Below are positions 25,099 through 28,904 of a DNA stretch of 28,904 nt, in pieces; position 1 is the first letter of the stretch, and every line of letters starts with the position of its first letter. The position numbers and the translations under genes are program-made. Under the pieces are notes generated by a model, which saw only the letters and a program-made list of their open reading frames with translations, was not told where the DNA came from and searched no databases. The DNA is from Coemansia sp. RSA 1804 (taxonomy: Eukaryota; Kickxellomycota; Kickxellomycetes; Kickxellales; Kickxellaceae). The stretch lies in contig JANBTH010000174.1 in assembly GCA_027578815.1 (NCBI GenBank), positions 1 to 28,904 on the forward strand. Reading direction: 5' to 3'.

Positions 25099-26406
25099 TC
25101 AGTCTGAAAACGACTCAAGACGCCATATACGCACAACGCCGTCATCGCCAGCAGATGCAAGCCAGTGCGGATAGACGGGGTTCCACTGAACGCAGTTGAT
25201 ATCGGTCAGCGCATGGGCCTGGTTCCGTGTGCACTCCAGCACAACCGCAACGCCTTCGTTACCGGTGGTGACGCTGAATACGCGCAGCGCGTTGTCGCCG
25301 CACCCTGTTGCCAGGAATCCCTCCTGGTGATGCTGCTTGTTCTCCTCTTCGTCGCTGCCAAGGGACGATGCATCAGCGATCTCCATGGTTTTACCACGCA
25401 GAGACGCCGTCGGTTTTGTCCAGGCCACAGAGTAGATGGCGCGCGAATGGACAGTGTCGGGAACCGTGGCCACGCACTGGTATGCGGAATCAGGTTTATA
25501 ATAGAAACCATCGCGCATTCCGGCAGCAGCAGCGCCCGAGGCATCGGCAGCCCAGAGGCGCACGGTGCGGTCGTCGCTGACAGAGGCCAGGAAGCGGCCA
25601 TCGGGACTGAAGGCGCCGGCCCACACAGTGGACGAGTGACCGGTCAGCGTGGCAGCCGAGTACCAGTCATCATCGTCTTCTCTCCACAGACGAATAGAAT
25701 CGTCGTATGAGAACGAGGCCAGCAGATCCTGGGTCGGATGCCACGCAACCATCTTGACATCGTTTGTGTGCTCCATCAGCACGCTGATGCAGTCAAAGTC
25801 GCCCTCGCCATTGGACTCCCAGATCCACACGCTCCGGTCGCGTCCGCATGTGGCCAGCAGTTGTCCGCTGCTGCTCCAGCTGACTGACTTTGTCTCGTTC
25901 TCGTGGCCCTCCAGCGTTGCAATGCACTCGTAGGTGTCGCCACCTTCCTCCTTCTCCCAGATCCCCGTGGTTCCGTCAAAGCTGGCCGTTGCCAGCGCCC
26001 TGCCTCTTGTTGGCTCAAACGCCACGGCACGCACTGTTCTCTTGTGTGCCGCGTCTATTGTATCCACGCACTCCCACGCCTTGGACATGTCATTGTCATG
26101 GGTGCGCTGCTGGTTCTGTTGTGCTTGCGTGTCTGCTGGCGTGCTGCTGGACTCGAAAAACCGGCCTTGTGTCAATGGCGTCCAGATGCGCACAGACTTG
26201 TCTCCCGAGCAAGAGGCCAGCCGCAGTCCCGTCGGATCCCACGAAACCTGCCACACTCTGTCTTCATGTCCTACGGAGAATAACAAGGGCAAGCAACAAA
26301 TATGCTGTTAGGAATAGCGTGCTTCGTTTTGCTTGGCGGAATAGGACCGCTTCCTTGCGTAGCTCTTACCTTCTAATTCGGCGGCTAGCACCAAGCGCAG
26401 CGGCAT
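25099..26406 (-). CDS. CIA1: Cytosolic Fe-S assembly WD40 protein Cia1/CIAO1 (two exons, 402 aa)
   Basis: Seven-bladed WD40 propeller of the CIA targeting complex, which hands Fe-S clusters to cytosolic and nuclear apoproteins. Exon 1 is 26370-26406 (37 bases, MPLRLVLAAELE plus one base). The intron at 26271-26369 is 99 bases, GTAAGA to CCGTAG. Exon 2 is 25099-26270; both phases fit and create Gly13 before HEDRVWQVSW. Family marks are AHKRTVRAVAFEP, LATASFDGTTGIWEKE, LEGHENETKSVSWSSSGQLLATCGRDRSVWIWE and LLASFSYDDSIRLWREDDDDW. Insertions lie in blade 1-2 (Gln-rich, SSTPADTQAQQNQQ) and blade 6 (EEENKQHHQ), making it longer than yeast (330) and human (339). Without exon 1 only TTG codons could start the frame. 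Confidence 0.94.
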
Positions 26407-26503
26407 AGTAATTCAGTGTGCGGAAATCTGGCGTGTGAGGGGTAAGAATAGTAGAAATCAAGGTTAAATTGGAAAACTAGAAGAAAGAGAAAGGAAAGAT
26501 AAA

Positions 26504-26524
26504 GCTGCTGCTGCTGCTGCTGCG
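26504..26524 (+). repeat. CTG trinucleotide tract
   Basis: Six to seven ctg units in the gap between the convergent/tandem ends of CIA1 exon 1 and the SSADH stop; probably a variable microsatellite in the CIA1 upstream region. Confidence 0.8.
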
Positions 26525-26621
26525 AAATAAGAAAGTATGGCAAATGAATGCTCACAGATCACGAAATAAAAAAAGGCTAATCAAGCAGCGCGATCAGCAC
26601 AAAAACACCGCACAGCTTTCA

Positions 26622-28488
26622 TCACAGCGCTATGTGGATGGTCTTGACATTCAGATACTCGTCGATACCGTAGCGCGAGCCCTCGCGGCCAACGCCGCTC
26701 TCCTTGACGCCGCCAAACGGAGCAACCTCAGTGCTGACAGAACCGGTGTTGACGCCCACCATGCCAACCTCCAGCGCCTCGGCCACGCGGAATATGCGCG
26801 AGACATCGCGGCTGAAGAAGTAGCCAGCCAGCCCCACAGGCACGGCGTTGGCCCTGCGCACAACCTCCTCCTCGGAAGAGAAGCGGTAGACAGGACACAG
26901 CGGCCCAAACGTCTCGTCACCGGTCATGGGCACAGCATCGCTGGCGTCTGCCAACACTGTCGGCTCAAAGAAATGGCCATGCAATGCACCGACCTTCGCC
27001 TGCGCACCTCCAAGAACTACGCGCGCGCCAGCATCTACCGCGCGACGCAGGTGGTCCAGGGTCTTTTCCAGCCCACGGTGCGTGATCATGGGGCCAACAG
27101 TGGTCCCAGCCGTCAGACCATGGCCTGCACGTAGCGTCTCGCGAGCGGCGGCAACCAGCGCCTCCAAAAAGGCGTCGTACACAGCCTGGTGCACGTAAAC
27201 ACGGTTGGCGCACACGCACGTCTGACCGGCGTTACGGAACTTGCACGCCACCAGAGCGCGTGCGGCCAACTCGATGTCGGCGTCCTCGAACACGATAAAC
27301 GGCGCATTGCCGCCCAGCTCCATCGACACCTTCTTCATTGTCGACGCCGACTGTGCCATCAACATCTTCCCAACGCCAGTCGACCCTGTAAAGGACACCT
27401 TGCGCACGCACGCATTGGTTGTCAGCTCCAGTCCGACCGCCTGCGTGTTGGCCGCCGAGCTCGTCACCATATTGACAACACCCGGCGGCACGCCTGCGCG
27501 CTCCGCCAGCTCACACAATGCCAGTGCCGACAGCGGCGTCTCGTGTGCCGGCCGCGCAACCACCGTGCATCCGGCCGCTACCGCTGCGCCGATCTTGCGC
27601 GTGACCATGGCGCTGGGGAAGTTGTACGGCGTGATCACGCCCACGACACCCACCGCCTGCTTGATCACCGATATGCGCGTCCCGTCCGTCGCTGCTGGGA
27701 TCGTGTCGCCGTACGTGCGCTTGGCTTCCTCGCCAAACCACTCCAGAAACGACGCCGCGTACGCAACCTCGCCCTCCGCCTCGGCCAATGGCTTACCGCA
27801 CTCCAGCGTCATAATGCGCGCCAGATCCGCCTTGTTTTCCATCACAAGGTCGTACCACTTGCGCAGCACTCGCGCGCGCTTCTTGCCTGTTGTCGCCCGC
27901 CATGCAGGAAGCGCCTTGCTAGCCTCGCGTACCGCCTGCGCGACGTCCTCGGCACTCATGTCTGCCACCTCTGCTATCGTCTGCAGCGTCGCTGGGTCCG
28001 CTACCTTGAAGCGCCCGCCCTTTGCTGCCACCACCCACTTACCGCCAACGTATGCGTCTGTGCGCACTAGTCGCTTGTCCTTCACCTTGCCAAGCTCCTC
28101 GACCGAGTCCACATCTGCTTGTGCTTGTGCCTGTCCTGATCCGCTGATATGTCTGTTCTGAAGCGTCGGCAAGCCGTCTGTTCGTCTTGCTACCGACCAC
28201 CAGCTCGCTCTTCCGGCGTTAACGGCGCCATTTTTCCACAGGCCAGTTGAGTAGTTCCTGCCAATCTGTCCTGTCTGAACCTGTCTCGGTTTCAGCTTCA
28301 GTCCCGCTGCCTTGCCCCGACGCACAGGCGCCACGTATCGAAGCGCGCCTGAAGGCGCGATCTATAAGATTACATGGTCATAATGGTGTGTTTAGATCCA
28401 TACTCAGGTCTACAGGAATGCACTAAAGAGTGACTTTACAGCCTGCTTTGCTCTGGCTTCTACCGATGCTTACAACTCTCTTGATCAT
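26622..28488 (-). CDS. UGA2: Succinate-semialdehyde dehydrogenase (two exons, 591 aa)
   Basis: ALDH5-type enzyme oxidising succinate semialdehyde to succinate in the GABA shunt. Exon 1 is 28440-28488 (an in-frame ATG at 28560 is an alternative). The intron at 28349-28439 runs GTAAAG to CTTCAG. Exon 2 is 26622-28348. Phase 1 joins give the basic leader MIKRVVSIGRSQSKAG, continuing through a Lys/Arg-rich, acid-poor region that looks like a mitochondrial presequence. Catalytic Glu360 (VSMELGG) and Cys394 in QTCVCANR are present; the second Cys of CVC forms the redox switch known in human SSADH. C-terminal FGGVKESGVGREGSRYGIDEYL is SSADH-like. Oddities: PYNFP replaces PWNFP and ARPA replaces the usual VKPA cofactor lysine (Arg282). 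The leader is roughly 100 residues, longer than usual. Confidence 0.92.
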
Positions 28489-28751
28489 ATTTGCGTTGGT
28501 TTCTGTTGCTTTGCGAAGGTGGAGGGGTTTCGATCTCGCCCGTCTTATACAAAGGGACATAAAAGAACACAAATTAATACAATATAAAATACGAAAACAA
28601 CATAAAAAAAGAAAAGAAAAGCATATCCACAGCCGCCCCACTTAGAAGAACTCAATGATATCGTCCCACGAATGATGAGTGCTCGCTCTTGTACAAGGAG
28701 CTCGTGGCATAACTTTCTCTTCCCCCAATCCTAGAAGATAAAGACTAATCG
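28489..28751. other. SSADH upstream region / downstream region of next gene
   Basis: Both flanking genes are on the minus strand, so this holds the SSADH promoter and the 3' end of the upstream neighbour. An A-rich segment with several aataaa-like words (28560-28625) is visible. If the ATG at 28560 is used, the SSADH leader extends into this interval. Confidence 0.4.
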
Positions 28752-28904
28752 TTAATCACCTCCCGAATCAGCGGTGGCAGTTGCAGTTTGTTCCTCCTTG
28801 TCGCTTTCGCCATCGTCGCCATTGCCATCACCGCTGCTGGTGCTGCTATCTGAAAGGTCCGCAATGTCACCGTCAAACAAAGGAACTGTGAACAGCTCCG
28901 ATGA
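28752..28904 (-). CDS. C-terminal end of an unidentified acidic protein (partial)
   Basis: An open frame enters from the window edge and ends at TAA (28752-28754), giving 50 residues. It starts SSELFTVPLFDGDIADLSD, then a Ser/Gly/Asp/Glu-rich tail (SDSSTSSGDGNGDDGESDKEE) and TATATADSGGD. The tail looks disordered and acidic, as at the end of many nuclear or chaperone-type proteins. The G/C-rich codon use fits the flanking genes. No domain is visible, so no function is proposed. The stop could lie in a retained intron, but no GTAAG donor is evident at the end. Confidence 0.55.
   Translation of the reverse strand, partial: SSELFTVPLFDGDIADLSDSSTSSGDGNGDDGESDKEEQTATATADSGGD

Noticed and set aside
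28334..28641. SSADH starting at GTG 28334, or a separate 72-codon gene at 28423-28641
   Set aside because: A phase-matched intron (28349-28439) joins the two, giving an ATG start and a mitochondrial leader.

Overview
The window looks like nuclear DNA of a fungus. The flanks carry housekeeping genes: mitochondrial Hsp40 (MDJ1), eIF2B beta (GCD7), ESCRT-III VPS24, a FYVE-RING ligase, Mediator MED11, peroxisomal thiolase with a PTS2 signal, CIA1, succinate-semialdehyde dehydrogenase and inorganic pyrophosphatase. These have few, short GTAAG..AG introns. An F-box-like gene of the type expanded in Kickxellales (Coemansia and relatives) makes an early-diverging zoopagomycete my best guess. That placement is an inference and not secure.

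Layout. 1-10.5 kb is GC-richer and gene-dense: pyrophosphatase (-), FYVE-RING protein (+), VPS24 (+), MED11-like (+), eIF2B beta (+) and MDJ1 (-). About 10.55-21.4 kb is a sharply AT-rich island with no housekeeping gene. It holds a 94-residue orphan ORF (+), an F-box-like gene (-) and a minus-strand tandem array of very small C2H2 zinc-finger genes. About 21.4-28.9 kb returns to GC-richer DNA: thiolase (+), a small predicted mitochondrial protein (+), CIA1 (-), SSADH (-) and the 3' end of another gene (-).

The main observation is the array at 14.1-21.3 kb. Seven 'long' genes (51-52 codons, here ZL1-ZL7) and three intact 'short' genes (45 codons, ZS1-ZS3) each encode a single C2H2 finger and nothing else. 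One further short copy is frameshifted. Every long copy keeps all four zinc ligands although the DNA between copies has diverged widely. Each copy has its own TATA box at a nearly fixed distance from the ATG (98-134 bp for long, 127-133 bp for short). Three long copies are each followed about 240 bp downstream by a short copy with its own promoter. The array therefore looks like a duplicated two-gene cassette that is expanding and decaying. Most of these genes are too short for ordinary gene callers.

Splicing matters for four flanking genes. The last exon of the pyrophosphatase, the presequence exon of MDJ1, the 37-base first exon of CIA1 and the leader exon of SSADH were each recovered by matching splice signals and phase. 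In all four the join restores conserved sequence or a plausible targeting leader.
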